Below are positions 55,596 to 63,516 of a stretch of 64,000 nucleotides of DNA, one piece after another. The notes beneath the pieces are model-generated. The model had not been told where the DNA came from and did no database searches. It was given only the letters and a program-made list of their open reading frames with translations. Made by a program: the position numbers and the translations under genes. Within the stretch, counting starts at the first letter, position 1; each line of letters opens with the position of its first letter. The DNA is from JANNWF01 sp038205755 (GTDB lineage: Bacteria; Pseudomonadota; Gammaproteobacteria; Xanthomonadales; Xanthomonadaceae), in NCBI GenBank assembly GCA_038205755.1, contig JBBRBN010000003.1, forward strand, positions 1 to 64,000, in the 5' to 3' direction.

Positions 55596-55611
55596 TGGCA
55601 CGGGACTTGAA
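55596..55611 (+). promoter_or_regulatory. Sigma-54-like promoter of DUF1328/BON genes
   Basis: TGGCACGGGACTTGAA matches the -24 element perfectly, but the -12 dinucleotide is GA instead of GC. Spacing is right. Leader to ATG 55667 about 45 nt. An A/T-rich tract and CGCACGTCG (55500-55508) lie upstream. Weaker than the other sites of the group. Confidence 0.5.
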
Positions 55612-55666
55612 TGGCGATATCCCGAGCGCTGAACGCGTTCCCAACCAGACCTTCAGGAGATTCCCA

Positions 55667-55834
55667 ATGCTGCACTACGCCGTTGTTTTCTTTGTCATCG
55701 CGCTCATCGCTGCCGTCCTCGGCTTCGGCGGACTCGCAGGCGCCTCCGCAGGAATCGCCAAGGTCCTGTTCCTCGTGTTCCTGGTGCTGTTCGTGGTGTC
55801 GCTGTTCTTTGGCCGCCGCGCGACACGCCTGTAG
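55667..55834 (+). CDS. DUF1328 small membrane protein (YtjA-like)
   Basis: 55 residues, ATG 55667 with CAGGAGA upstream. Two TM segments (YAVVFFVIALIAAVLGFGG and AGIAKVLFLVFLVLFVVSLFF) with the family hallmark LGFGGLAGASAGIAKVL. Family of stress-induced inner membrane proteins of unknown function. The BON gene follows after 89 bp. Confidence 0.9.
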   Translation: MLHYAVVFFVIALIAAVLGFGGLAGASAGIAKVLFLVFLVLFVVSLFFGRRATRL

Positions 55835-55923
55835 ACGGCTGCCCAGACCCGCTTACCCAGACCCGCTCAATCAACGATTCCCGATTCACCGCATCCCTTC
55901 CTTATCGCAACCGGAGACTCATC

Positions 55924-56748
55924 ATGACTACCCTCTTCCGTAAGTCCGCCTTGGCCCTCGTGCTCTCGGCAGTGCTGTCGACATCCGCCTTCGCCGACGA
56001 CACCCGCAGCGTCGGCGAGCAGGTGACCGACGCGCGCGTCGAGTCACAGATCGCCACGGCGATCACGTTCAATCGCAATCTGAACCCGTTCGAGATCAGC
56101 GTCGAAGTGCGCGGCAACATGGCCACCCTCACCGGCAGCGTCGATGAGGCCATCGACAAGGAGCTGGCCGAGCGCGTCGCGATGAATGCCAAAGGCATCA
56201 GCAAGGTTGACAACCAGATCGCGGTCGAGCCCAACAAGCAGCGTATGGCGCGTGACCCGTCCAATCGCGACTTTGGTCAAACCGTCCAAGACGCCACGCT
56301 GACCGCGACCGTCAAGTCGCGTCTGCTCTGGAACGGCACCACCGACGGGCTGGACATCAATGTCGACACAATCAATCAGCACGTGACCCTGACCGGCACC
56401 GCTACGACGGCGCAGGAGAAGACCACCGCCGGTCGACTGGCGTCCTACACCGATGGCGTGCGCCGCGTGGACAACCAGATCGTCGTCACCCCGGGTGATA
56501 TGCCGACCCGTCGTACCGCCTCCACCGAGCCGGTGGCCGACACCTGGATCACCGCCAAGGTGAAGTCCTCGCTGCTGGTGTCGCGCAATGTCAGCGGTCT
56601 TGATCTGACCGTCGAGACTAAGAACGGCGTCGTGATGCTCGGTGGCGAAGCCGGCACCTCGGCCCAGCGCGACCTGGCCGCCGAGATTGCCCGTGACATA
56701 CGCGGCGTGACCAGCGTCAATACCGATGGCGTCAAGATTTCGTCGTAA
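55924..56748 (+). CDS. Periplasmic triple-BON-domain protein
   Basis: 274 residues. Signal peptide (LALVLSAVLSTSAFA, cleavage near 24). Three BON domains at about 40-100, 115-180 and 205-273, each with the pattern D..I...V...L......V.V......V.L.G.V; for example ISVEVRGNMATLTGSV, INVDTINQHVTLTGTA, LTVETKNGVVMLGGEA. OsmY-type proteins of this build protect the envelope in osmotic or membrane stress. CCGGAGAC precedes ATG 55924. A hairpin follows. Confidence 0.9.
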   Translation: MTTLFRKSALALVLSAVLSTSAFADDTRSVGEQVTDARVESQIATAITFNRNLNPFEISVEVRGNMATLTGSVDEAIDKELAERVAMNAKGISKVDNQIAVEPNKQRMARDPSNRDFGQTVQDATLTATVKSRLLWNGTTDGLDINVDTINQHVTLTGTATTAQEKTTAGRLASYTDGVRRVDNQIVVTPGDMPTRRTASTEPVADTWITAKVKSSLLVSRNVSGLDLTVETKNGVVMLGGEAGTSAQRDLAAEIARDIRGVTSVNTDGVKISS

Positions 56749-56776
56749 CGGACTGCGCCAACGCCCAATGTCCCGA

Positions 56777-56804
56777 CCGCAGGCGGCAGGAATGCCGCCT
56801 GCGG
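56777..56804 (+). terminator. Hairpin terminator of the BON gene
   Basis: Eleven-bp stem CCGCAGGCGGC (56777-56787)/GCCGCCTGCGG (56794-56804) with loop AGGAAT, then CGGTTTGC. It lies 29 bp after the stop. Confidence 0.65.
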
Positions 56805-56978
56805 CGGTTTGCATGGCGTCATGACATCCATCATCCGGCGTTCCCGGCGCTGGCCAATGCAGTTCACTGCAGTGCCGAGGCCGGCCGCTGAAAACGATTG
56901 CTGCTTTAGGCACCGGGATGTCGTCGGGTAGCATGGCCCGTCCGTCGAACCGGCGCGCCACCCCAAGGACTATCGGTC

Positions 56979-58115
56979 GTGATCGAATCGTTACTCAGAA
57001 CCAAGGCGTCACTGGTGCTGGTCGTCGACGATCAAGAGGCCAATGTGCGCTTGATGGGCGCCGTGCTGACGGGCGCCGGCTTCGATGTCATGCCGGCACT
57101 GTCCGCCGACCAGGCGCTGCTGCGGCTCACCGCCAGTCTGCCGGACGTCATCCTGCTGGATATGCGGATGCCCGGGAAAGACGGACTCTGGCTTCTGGCG
57201 CAGCTCAAGCGCGACCAGAAGACCGCCGACATCCCGGTGATTTTTGTGACGGCCGCGCATGAGCGTGAATTCGTCATCCGGGCGCTCGACGAGGGCGCTG
57301 TGGACTACATCACCAAACCCTTCGTAGCCGAGGAACTGGTCGCCCGGGTGCGCACTCACGCCGAATCCAAGCAGCTGCGCGACCGGCTGCGCCGCGCGAT
57401 CACCGAGCGCGAGGAGATCAGCTCGCTGGTGGCGCACGACCTCAAAAACCCGCTGTTCAACATCAGTCTCAATGCCAACATGCTCGGCGAGGTCGCCGGC
57501 CAGCCGGAGCAGGTTGCCAAGCTGGCGGCGTCGATCGAAAAGTCCGCGCAACGGGCGATGAAGTTCGTCCAGAACTATCTTGAGAATCGCGCCGATGTGG
57601 AACTGCGCAGGGGCTACCTGCCGACGGTCTGCCATCCCACCCAACTGGCCGACGACCTGCTGGAAGAGCTCTCGGCGTCGCTTTCGGTCCGGCAGCAGCT
57701 GCTCCAGCGTGACTACCGCCTGGCGGACCCGATTCTCGCCGATGCCGACGCCTTTCAGGTTGTTCTGCGCAACCTGCTCACCAACGCCAGCAAGTACGCG
57801 CCGCCCGCCAGCCGCATCACGGTTTCGGTACGGCGTGGCAAGCCCGGCTTTCTGCAGATCGCCGTGCTCGACCAGGGGCCGGGCATTTCGGAGGCTGACC
57901 AGCTGCGGCTGTTCCAGCGCTTCGTGCGCTTGAGCTCGCGGGGCGACGGCAGCGAGCAGTCCACCGGTCTTGGCCTGGCGGCCGCCATGCAGGAGGCGCG
58001 CTGGATGGGTGGAGAGCTGTGGTACGAAGACGCCAGCGGTGGCGGGGCCGCCTTCATCTTCGAATTGCCGCTGGCGCCAGCGGACGCGAGCGCAATGGCG
58101 CAGACGAGCAGCTGA
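56979..58115 (+). CDS. Receiver-histidine kinase protein (cytoplasmic, reversed architecture)
   Basis: 378 residues, GTG start at 56979 with AAGGA upstream. A receiver domain comes first (phosphoacceptor Asp61 in VILLDMRMPG; KPF near 111), then HisKA with His153 (LVAHDLKNPLFN) and an HATPase domain (NLLTNASKYAPP, DQGPGIS, STGLGLAAAM). No TM or sensor domain. Such proteins relay phosphate from another kinase or form part of a phosphorelay. As the only kinase within 8 kb it may feed the sigma-54 regulator at 61841; this is inference. Confidence 0.9.
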   Translation: MIESLLRTKASLVLVVDDQEANVRLMGAVLTGAGFDVMPALSADQALLRLTASLPDVILLDMRMPGKDGLWLLAQLKRDQKTADIPVIFVTAAHEREFVIRALDEGAVDYITKPFVAEELVARVRTHAESKQLRDRLRRAITEREEISSLVAHDLKNPLFNISLNANMLGEVAGQPEQVAKLAASIEKSAQRAMKFVQNYLENRADVELRRGYLPTVCHPTQLADDLLEELSASLSVRQQLLQRDYRLADPILADADAFQVVLRNLLTNASKYAPPASRITVSVRRGKPGFLQIAVLDQGPGISEADQLRLFQRFVRLSSRGDGSEQSTGLGLAAAMQEARWMGGELWYEDASGGGAAFIFELPLAPADASAMAQTSS

Positions 58116-58209
58116 GCGGAAGCCTGTTGGCCCGCTCGACGAAGAGGCAACCGCACAACGCCGAAAACAGCGACCGACTGGCTCTGCTCCAGCCGCGCTC
58201 TGCGGCACC

Positions 58210-59010
58210 TCAGGCCAGCTGCAGCGTGTGCCTGCGGACCAGTCGAAAACCAGCGCCATCCAGGGGACAGTCCCAGCGCTCCACCTCGCATTGCCGATCA
58301 CTGCTGCCCTGGTCTGGCGCATAGCGGATCAGATTGCAGGAGTTCGGCGCGCCTTCGCGAATCCGCCGCGAAGCGCAGGTGCCGGCATTCACCGCCCACG
58401 CGGTGGCGCACTGCGGCAGGGCCTCCACAAACGGCCAATGGATATGGCCGGCCAGAAACAGGTCAGCGCCGGCGGCGGTCAGCCGCTGCAGTGCGACGTC
58501 GGCGCCGTGACAGCGATTGCGCAGGTCCTGAGTCCGGTCAACCCACAGCGGCTGGTGAGTTACCACCAGCCGCAGCGCTGTCGGCGCGGCGGCGGCCAGG
58601 CGACGTTCGGCGGCGGCGATCTGGTCGGCCGAAATCTGGCCGTCGATGTGCCGCAAGCGGCGGGTGGTCTTGACGCCAACCAGATGAAACGGACCAGACT
58701 GCAGGTCGGGCGACAGCGCAGTCTGTGCAAGCCCGCGGCGATAGCGCTCGTAGGGCCACACGGCACGCATCAGCAGGTTGAATAGAGGGATGTCGTGATT
58801 GCCAGGCAAGATCAGCCGATCCGCCACCGGAAGCGCGTCCAGCCAGCGTCGGGCTCGCTGGAACTGGGCCACCGTGGCCCGCTGGGTGATGTCACCGCTG
58901 ACCACCAGCACCTGCGGCTTCTGCCGCTCGACCAGGTGCTGCAACGCGGCCAACACCTCCGGCAACTCAGTGCCAAAATGCGGATCCGACACCTGCAGCA
59001 GCACACTCAC
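58210..59010 (-). CDS. Calcineurin-like metallophosphoesterase
   Basis: 266 residues, GTG start at 59010 overlapping the upstream stop by 4 bp. All metal-binding blocks are present: QVSDPHFG (D, H), VVSGDITQ (GD), LPGNHD (GNH), VVTHQPL and AGHIHWP (GHxH). The family contains cAMP/cGMP phosphodiesterases (CpdA type) and lipid-linked phosphatases. Coupling to a diacylglycerol-kinase-like gene hints at phospholipid or nucleotide turnover in the same stress response. Confidence 0.88.
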   Translation of the reverse strand: MSVLLQVSDPHFGTELPEVLAALQHLVERQKPQVLVVSGDITQRATVAQFQRARRWLDALPVADRLILPGNHDIPLFNLLMRAVWPYERYRRGLAQTALSPDLQSGPFHLVGVKTTRRLRHIDGQISADQIAAAERRLAAAAPTALRLVVTHQPLWVDRTQDLRNRCHGADVALQRLTAAGADLFLAGHIHWPFVEALPQCATAWAVNAGTCASRRIREGAPNSCNLIRYAPDQGSSDRQCEVERWDCPLDGAGFRLVRRHTLQLA

Positions 59011-60017
59011 TGTGGATTCGCCGCCGCGCTGTCAGGCTCCTTCACTGGCCGTGGCATCAGCAGACGCAGCGGTTCGGCAGCGACCCGGATGCGCAGCGGT
59101 GACCGCATCAGCGTGATCTCACCGTCAATCGCTACGCGCAGCCGACGCCGGGCAGACAAGCGGCTGATGGTCAGCTCGTCAAAACGGAACGTCTCACGGT
59201 GCTCACCATCGGCCCAATATCCGAGCACGCCGCGCAGCGCGAGGCCAAGCACCGCCATTCGCGACTGCGGCCGCAGGCGGATGCCGATCAGGTGACCCTG
59301 TTCAACCGCCTCGGCGTCTTCGATGCCAAGCTTTTCCAGCTGCAGCCGGTTGTTGCCGACAATCATGGACAGCAGATTCTCGTTGGTCGTGCCGTCCGGA
59401 CCCCGGATGCTCAGCCGCAACCGCGGGTGCGTACCAAGCACGGTGTTGAGGCCCGCCCACAGCGCCACCAGGCGGCTGCGCCCCAGCCGCGTCTTGAATG
59501 CTTCGCGATCTTCCAGCACTCGCCGATACAGACCGACGCTGGCATTGACGAGAAACACCCGTTCGTTGACCAGACCCACCTGCACGTCGCGAATCTCGGC
59601 GTCGAGAAGGTCACGGGTCGCCGTCTCGATGTCTTCCGACAGTCGCTGGTTACGACCAAAAAAGTTGAACGTGCCCTGCGGCAGCGCGCCGAACGGCAAG
59701 CCGCTGCCCAGAACCTGCTGCACCACGGCGTTGATGGTGCCGTCGCCGCCGGCCGCGACGACCGCACCGCCTGCTTTCCGGGCGCCGTCGATGGCGCGCT
59801 GGATAGCGGCAGGTAGCTCACGCGGCCGGCGCACAAGCTGCACTTCCACGGTCCGCCCCGCCTCGCGCAGGAGTGCTTCAACGGTCTGCTGGCGCTGCAC
59901 GCCCTGCTGATGACCCGAGCCAGCGTTCATCACCACGAAGAAGCTTCTGGGCGAGTCTTTGGCCTCAGGTTGCGTCGACCGTCGCGGTGACGCGGCGCCC
60001 GATCCTGACTCAGCCAT
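59007..60017 (-). CDS. Diacylglycerol kinase-like lipid kinase (DAGK catalytic domain)
   Basis: 336 residues from ATG 60017, which overlaps the end of the YqjK-like gene by 8 bp. FFVVMNAGSGHQQG, the nucleotide motif VAAGGDGTINAVVQQVL (about 88-104) and GALPQGTFNFFGRN (about 115) are the YegS/BmrU-type DAGK signature; the C-terminal beta-sandwich follows. It phosphorylates a lipid or sphingoid alcohol at the membrane; no TM. The extended frame to 60332 lies within the YqjK-like gene. Confidence 0.88.
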   Translation of the reverse strand: MAESGSGAASPRRSTQPEAKDSPRSFFVVMNAGSGHQQGVQRQQTVEALLREAGRTVEVQLVRRPRELPAAIQRAIDGARKAGGAVVAAGGDGTINAVVQQVLGSGLPFGALPQGTFNFFGRNQRLSEDIETATRDLLDAEIRDVQVGLVNERVFLVNASVGLYRRVLEDREAFKTRLGRSRLVALWAGLNTVLGTHPRLRLSIRGPDGTTNENLLSMIVGNNRLQLEKLGIEDAEAVEQGHLIGIRLRPQSRMAVLGLALRGVLGYWADGEHRETFRFDELTISRLSARRRLRVAIDGEITLMRSPLRIRVAAEPLRLLMPRPVKEPDSAAANPQ

Positions 60018-60441
60018 GCGTTGCCACGTCCGCCGATGACGGCGCCGGACGGGATTGACCCGCAGCCGGACCGGCGTCCTCGCGCTCGCTGCCAGGGCGT
60101 TGAAGCGACGGCGCGATCTGCTTGAACATGCGCAGCGCGGTCTCCGCCACACCCAGCCACAGCGCAATGCTGACCGGCGATGCCGTGCCGAGGCCCTCGC
60201 CGGCAGCCCGATTCGCGGTCGACCGGATGCCACCCGACGAACCGCCGTTCGGTTTGCCGTGGCTGGTTCGCCCCTCGATCCAGAAGCCCAGCGCAGCGCC
60301 TCCAGCGACCAGCGCCCGCGGCGCCCATTCATGGAACACCCGTCGACGCAGCAGCGCTTCGCCGGTCAGCAGCTCGGACCGGAGCCGCTGAACGTCACTC
60401 TCGGCAATTACTACGGCGCGTTGACGGGCTGCAAGAGTCAT
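60010..60441 (-). CDS. YqjK-like small membrane protein
   Basis: 143 residues, ATG 60441 with AGGAGA 7 bp upstream. Charged N-terminal helix (ARQRAVVIAESDVQRLRSELL), one TM-like segment (ALVAGGAALGFWIEG), then a Ser/Gly-rich stretch and a second hydrophobic helix VSIALWLGVAETALRMFKQ. Sequence similarity is weak; the assignment rests on position after YqjD- and YqjE-like genes, which in enterobacteria are followed by yqjK. Confidence 0.55.
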   Translation of the reverse strand: MTLAARQRAVVIAESDVQRLRSELLTGEALLRRRVFHEWAPRALVAGGAALGFWIEGRTSHGKPNGGSSGGIRSTANRAAGEGLGTASPVSIALWLGVAETALRMFKQIAPSLQRPGSEREDAGPAAGQSRPAPSSADVATHG

Positions 60442-60468
60442 CCGGTGGTCTCCTAGGTTTCGTGTTCA

Positions 60469-60526
60469 GCCCGCGTGGTTGGTGAATTCGCACGATGGGC
60501 GCGTGAGATTCATGCAACAGGCGGGT
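60469..60526. mobile_element. Short copy of the 169-bp inverted-repeat element
   Basis: GCCCGCGTGGTTGGTGAATT (60469) and GATTCATG...GCGGGTT (to 60526). Interior bases TGAATTCGCACGATG and GCGTGAGATTCATG match the inner borders of the element at 23544-23712, with the middle 110 bp absent. It forms the last codons and stop of the YqjE-like gene. Confidence 0.65.
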
Positions 60527-60893
60527 TCGGGGGGTATGCGAGCAGCGCCGCCAGCTGGCGCCGCGAGGCCGGCATTCCACAATGTCCAAGCAGCTGCCGG
60601 GCGCGGCGCGCGAACCAGATGGCCAACAGCAGCGCCAGCAAGCCGGCGACCGCCACTGCCGCCTGCCAAGGCAGACCAACAGCGAGCAGACCCGCAACCA
60701 CCAGCGCCATCGTCATGATGGACGCCGATGCCAGACAGCCGGAAGCGATGATCGCGTACAGCGCCGAGCGCAGTAGCGCAGCGCCGGCCAACTCGAGTTC
60801 GCTCTCGGCCAGCCGACCGACCGCCGAGAGCGTTCCCTGAGCAGAGCGGGCAACCTGCTCCAAAGTGCCGACTTCGGCGGCCTCGCGGTCCAC
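60510..60893 (-). CDS. YqjE-like (DUF1469/holin-superfamily) membrane protein
   Basis: 127 residues from GTG 60893, preceded by TGAGG and 11 bp behind the YqjD-like stop. An amphipathic N-terminus (VGRLAESELELAGAALLRSALYAII in parts) precedes two TM segments (ASIMTMALVVAGLLAVGL and AVAVAGLLALLLAIWFA). YqjE partners YqjD at the inner membrane and is stress-induced. Annotation pipelines may call it a phage holin, but nothing phage-like is near. The final residues PPNPPVA and the stop come from the inverted-repeat element, so the native C-terminus may have been replaced. Confidence 0.75.
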   Translation of the reverse strand: MDREAAEVGTLEQVARSAQGTLSAVGRLAESELELAGAALLRSALYAIIASGCLASASIMTMALVVAGLLAVGLPWQAAVAVAGLLALLLAIWFARRARQLLGHCGMPASRRQLAALLAYPPNPPVA

Positions 60894-60904
60894 TGCGCGC
60901 TGCC

Positions 60905-61339
60905 TCAGCGACGCAGCAGACGTGACAACAGGAATCCGCTGGCTACCGCGATGCCAACTGCAGCCACCGGCCGTTCGCGCACGAACTGCTCGGAGCGTGC
61001 CAGCATCGACTCGCCCGTGCTGAGCAGGCTCTGCCACTGCTGCTGGGCGTCGGCGGCCGCCGACGAACCGGCTTCTGCGGCCTCGCGCCGCGCCGCCGCG
61101 AGATCTGGCGCCAATTCGGCATAGCCGTCCTTGAGCGCCTGGGCGGCGGCGTCGTTGGCACTGGGGATGGCGTTTACCGCCTTGCGCGCCGCTTCCTGCA
61201 GATGCTCGCCGGCGGCCTTGAGGTGCTCGCGCGTGGCTGACGGCGGCGTCGGACTGCCGTTCCCGACTGGTGCGGCGCCAACGTCGCTGACCGAGGGATT
61301 GTCTACCGAGGGATTGTTGGCTGATGGATAGACGGACAT
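60905..61339 (-). CDS. YqjD-like (DUF883) ribosome/membrane stress protein
   Basis: 144 residues from ATG 61339 (AAGGAATCA upstream). A disordered N-terminus with three near repeats of NPSV, a long Ala-rich helix (HLKAAGEHLQEAARKAVNAI) and a C-terminal glycine/alanine TM segment ending GFLLSRLLRR are the DUF883 layout. E. coli YqjD binds ribosomes at the membrane in stationary phase. The upstream gap has only a poor sigma-54-like match (TGGCGTTGTGCTCGCC, minus strand near 61416-61401), so it may be read from the promoter at 61738. Confidence 0.8.
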   Translation of the reverse strand: MSVYPSANNPSVDNPSVSDVGAAPVGNGSPTPPSATREHLKAAGEHLQEAARKAVNAIPSANDAAAQALKDGYAELAPDLAAARREAAEAGSSAAADAQQQWQSLLSTGESMLARSEQFVRERPVAAVGIAVASGFLLSRLLRR

Positions 61340-61503
61340 GGTTGATTCCTTCTTGGGGTGGGATGTCACGGGGGTGTTGCCAGGTTTACAGCCGGGGCGG
61401 GCGAGCACAACGCCAAGGAGCGGCGTGGCACGCCCTGAGTTCGCCGGCCTCACTGCAGTGGACTTATCCGAGCGGCCAATCTGAGCGTAGCACTGCGCTC
61501 CGC

Positions 61504-61686
61504 CTAGCGCGGGAGGCCCGCAAGTGCCAGCAGCGGACGGGCATCGATGACCGGGATACCTGTGGAAGCGTTGATCCCAATGGGCGTCAGCGGGGCGCGC
61601 TCAGGCGCGCGGTCGCTCGCGCAGCGCATTGCGCCCAGCGCTAGAAGTTCGTGCAGGCCGAGATCGGCAAGACACAGGGTGGCCAT
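61504..61686 (-). CDS. 60-residue ORF directly behind a consensus sigma-54 promoter
   Basis: ATG 61686 preceded by CGGGAG with 7-bp spacing. The protein starts MATLCLADLGLHELLALG, is short, hydrophobic at the N-terminus, with two Cys, and has no family I recognise. High third-position GC fits coding. The sigma-54 promoter lies 36 bp upstream and predicts a leader of about 24 nt. The region could instead be just the 5' part of a longer leader for the YqjD-like operon 164 bp downstream. Confidence 0.5.
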   Translation of the reverse strand: MATLCLADLGLHELLALGAMRCASDRAPERAPLTPIGINASTGIPVIDARPLLALAGLPR

Positions 61687-61721
61687 CGCGTACTCCCGTA
61701 ATGGTGGACTCCAGAAGGCTC

Positions 61722-61738
61722 CCGCAAGGTCCGTGCCA
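61722..61738 (-). promoter_or_regulatory. Consensus sigma-54 promoter, YqjD-like operon side
   Basis: Minus-strand TGGCACGGACCTTGCGG: full match to TGGCACGnnnnTTGC with 10 bp between the GG and GC. Upstream (61759-61786) stands an inverted repeat GCACGG/CCGTGC around GTGCGACACCG, a candidate activator site. The promoter points away from the sigma-54 activator gene 100 bp to the right. Confidence 0.85.
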
Positions 61739-61840
61739 ATCGGCAGATTGGCGGTTTGGCACGGTGTCGCACGCTCGGTGCCGTGCATATGGCACTCTCT
61801 CGTCCCGCGCCGCCGTGCGTCCTGCACGAAACCAGAGCCC

Positions 61841-63205
61841 ATGCCAGCCATCAGCGATCCCGCCGCCCGCGTTCTTGCCATCGACGATGACGCCGACATC
61901 CTCGGCACCTACCGCGCCATCATTGAAGCCCAAGGCATGCAGTTCGCCGCCGCCGAGACCATTGAAGTAGGGCTGCGGCTGGCCGCCAGCCGGCCGTTTG
62001 ATGTCTGCCTGCTGGACCGCAACATCGGCTACGACCTCGGCACCGAAGCATTGCCTCAACTGAAGACCCAGGCGCCCAGTCTGCGCATCATCATGGCCAG
62101 CGCGCATGGCAATCTCGAAGCCGCCATGGAGGCGCTGCGCCTGGGCGTGCACGACTACCTGGTCAAACCGTTTTCGCCCGAGCAGCTGCGCATCGCGCTG
62201 GCCCGACAGATTGAGGCGCGTCGACTCTCCACCCGGGTGGAGGTGCTGGAGCGTGAAGTGGGCCAGCGCAGCGCAGCTGAGCCGCACAGCGATTCGAAGC
62301 CGATGCGCGATGCGCTGGCGATGGCCAAGCAGGTCGCCCGGACCGGCGCCAACGTGCTGCTGCTGGGTGAAAGCGGCACCGGCAAGAACGTGGTCGCCCG
62401 TGCCATCCACAGCTGGAGTCCGCGCGCCGGCAGCAACTTTGTCACGATCAATTGCCCGTCGCTTGGCGCTGAGCTGCTCGAAAACGAGCTGTTCGGGCAT
62501 CGCAAAGGAGCCTTCACCGGCGCCCAGGAAAGCAGCGAGGGTCGCGTCGCGCAGGCCGATGGTGGCACGTTGTTTCTTGACGAGATTGGTGACTTTCCGC
62601 TGCCGCTGCAGCCCAAGCTGCTGCGCTTCATCCAAGACAAGGAATACGAGCGCGTCGGCGACGCGGTGACCCGCCAGGCAGACGTTCGACTGGTCACTGC
62701 GACCAATCGCAGCCTCGCCCAGATGGCTGCCGATGGCCAGTTCCGTCAGGATCTCTTCTACCGTCTCAACGTGGTCGCCATCACCCTGCCCGCGCTGCGC
62801 GAGCGGCCTGAAGACATCCTTCCGCTGGCCCGACGCTTTGTGGCGCGATTTGCCGCTGACTATGGCTGCCCCGCCCGCTCGATCTCCGCCGATGCCGAGC
62901 AGCTGCTGCAGACATACCGTTGGCCAGGCAACGTGCGCGAACTGCAGAACGTCATCGAACGCGCCGTGATACTCAGCCCCGAAGCAACCATCCAGCCGGT
63001 GGCGCTGGCGGTCGGCAGCGGCAACCAGAACCCGGTGGTAACGAGCGTGATCGCGGTCGGCTCGGAGCTCACCCTTGAGGCGCTTGAGCGCAAGCACGTC
63101 GAGGCTGTACTGACGCGCACCCAGTCTCTGGACGAGGCCGCGCGGACGCTGGGCATTGATGCCTCAACGCTGTACCGCAAGCGCAAGACCTACGGGCTGA
63201 TCTGA
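61841..63205 (+). CDS. Sigma-54-dependent response regulator (NtrC family)
   Basis: 454 residues from ATG 61841. Receiver with Asp59 (CLLDRN) and Lys in LVKPF; AAA+ domain with Walker A GESGTGKN (about 176-183), the sigma-54 loop GAFTGA (223-228), GGTLFLDEIGDF, and the arginine-finger region FRQDLFYRLNV; Fis-type helix-turn-helix (LDEAARTLGIDASTLYRKRKTYG in parts). It opens RpoN promoters when phosphorylated. Three sites with good sigma-54 layout occur within 8 kb, so local control is likely. ATG 61841 has no strong ribosome-binding site. Confidence 0.95.
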   Translation: MPAISDPAARVLAIDDDADILGTYRAIIEAQGMQFAAAETIEVGLRLAASRPFDVCLLDRNIGYDLGTEALPQLKTQAPSLRIIMASAHGNLEAAMEALRLGVHDYLVKPFSPEQLRIALARQIEARRLSTRVEVLEREVGQRSAAEPHSDSKPMRDALAMAKQVARTGANVLLLGESGTGKNVVARAIHSWSPRAGSNFVTINCPSLGAELLENELFGHRKGAFTGAQESSEGRVAQADGGTLFLDEIGDFPLPLQPKLLRFIQDKEYERVGDAVTRQADVRLVTATNRSLAQMAADGQFRQDLFYRLNVVAITLPALRERPEDILPLARRFVARFAADYGCPARSISADAEQLLQTYRWPGNVRELQNVIERAVILSPEATIQPVALAVGSGNQNPVVTSVIAVGSELTLEALERKHVEAVLTRTQSLDEAARTLGIDASTLYRKRKTYGLI

Positions 63206-63401
63206 GCGACGCTCACGGCGTGCTTGCAGCGCCGACGGATTGCATCGACTCGCAGCCCGTGCGGGGAAAGAGCTGGGGCGCGACCGCACCGGGGACCAGG
63301 GCGAGACCGCCAATGCGCAGGCCTCGTGCATGTTGCCTGAACCTCGCACTGCAGCATGGGCGTTTCGCACGACGTTGACGGCCAAACCGGCACCTTCGAG
63401 T

Positions 63402-63417
63402 CGGCACGGTTCTTGCT
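63402..63417 (+). promoter_or_regulatory. Sigma-54 promoter of tspO
   Basis: CGGCACGGTTCTTGCT: GG at 63403-63404 and GC at 63415-63416, 10 bp apart; one mismatch (C for T at the first base). Predicted leader about 90 nt to ATG 63517. CGCACGACG at 63366-63374 is a possible activator half-site. The rest of the 311-bp gap 63206-63516 shows no gene. Confidence 0.7.
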
Positions 63418-63516
63418 CAGCGTTTCGCAATGCTGCATCGGGCCCGACCCGCGAACAGCGCCGCAGGTTTCGGCGTGCAACACCCGTCACTGCCCACTTG
63501 GAACGCGCCCCAGCTC

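Noticed and set aside
60510..60893. Phage holin
   Set aside because: No other phage gene nearby; position and topology fit YqjE of a stress operon.
61754..61772. Plus-strand sigma-54-like TTGGCACGGTGTCGCAC ahead of the activator gene
   Set aside because: The -24 part is good but the GC falls at 9 instead of 10 bp, so it is not counted as a promoter.
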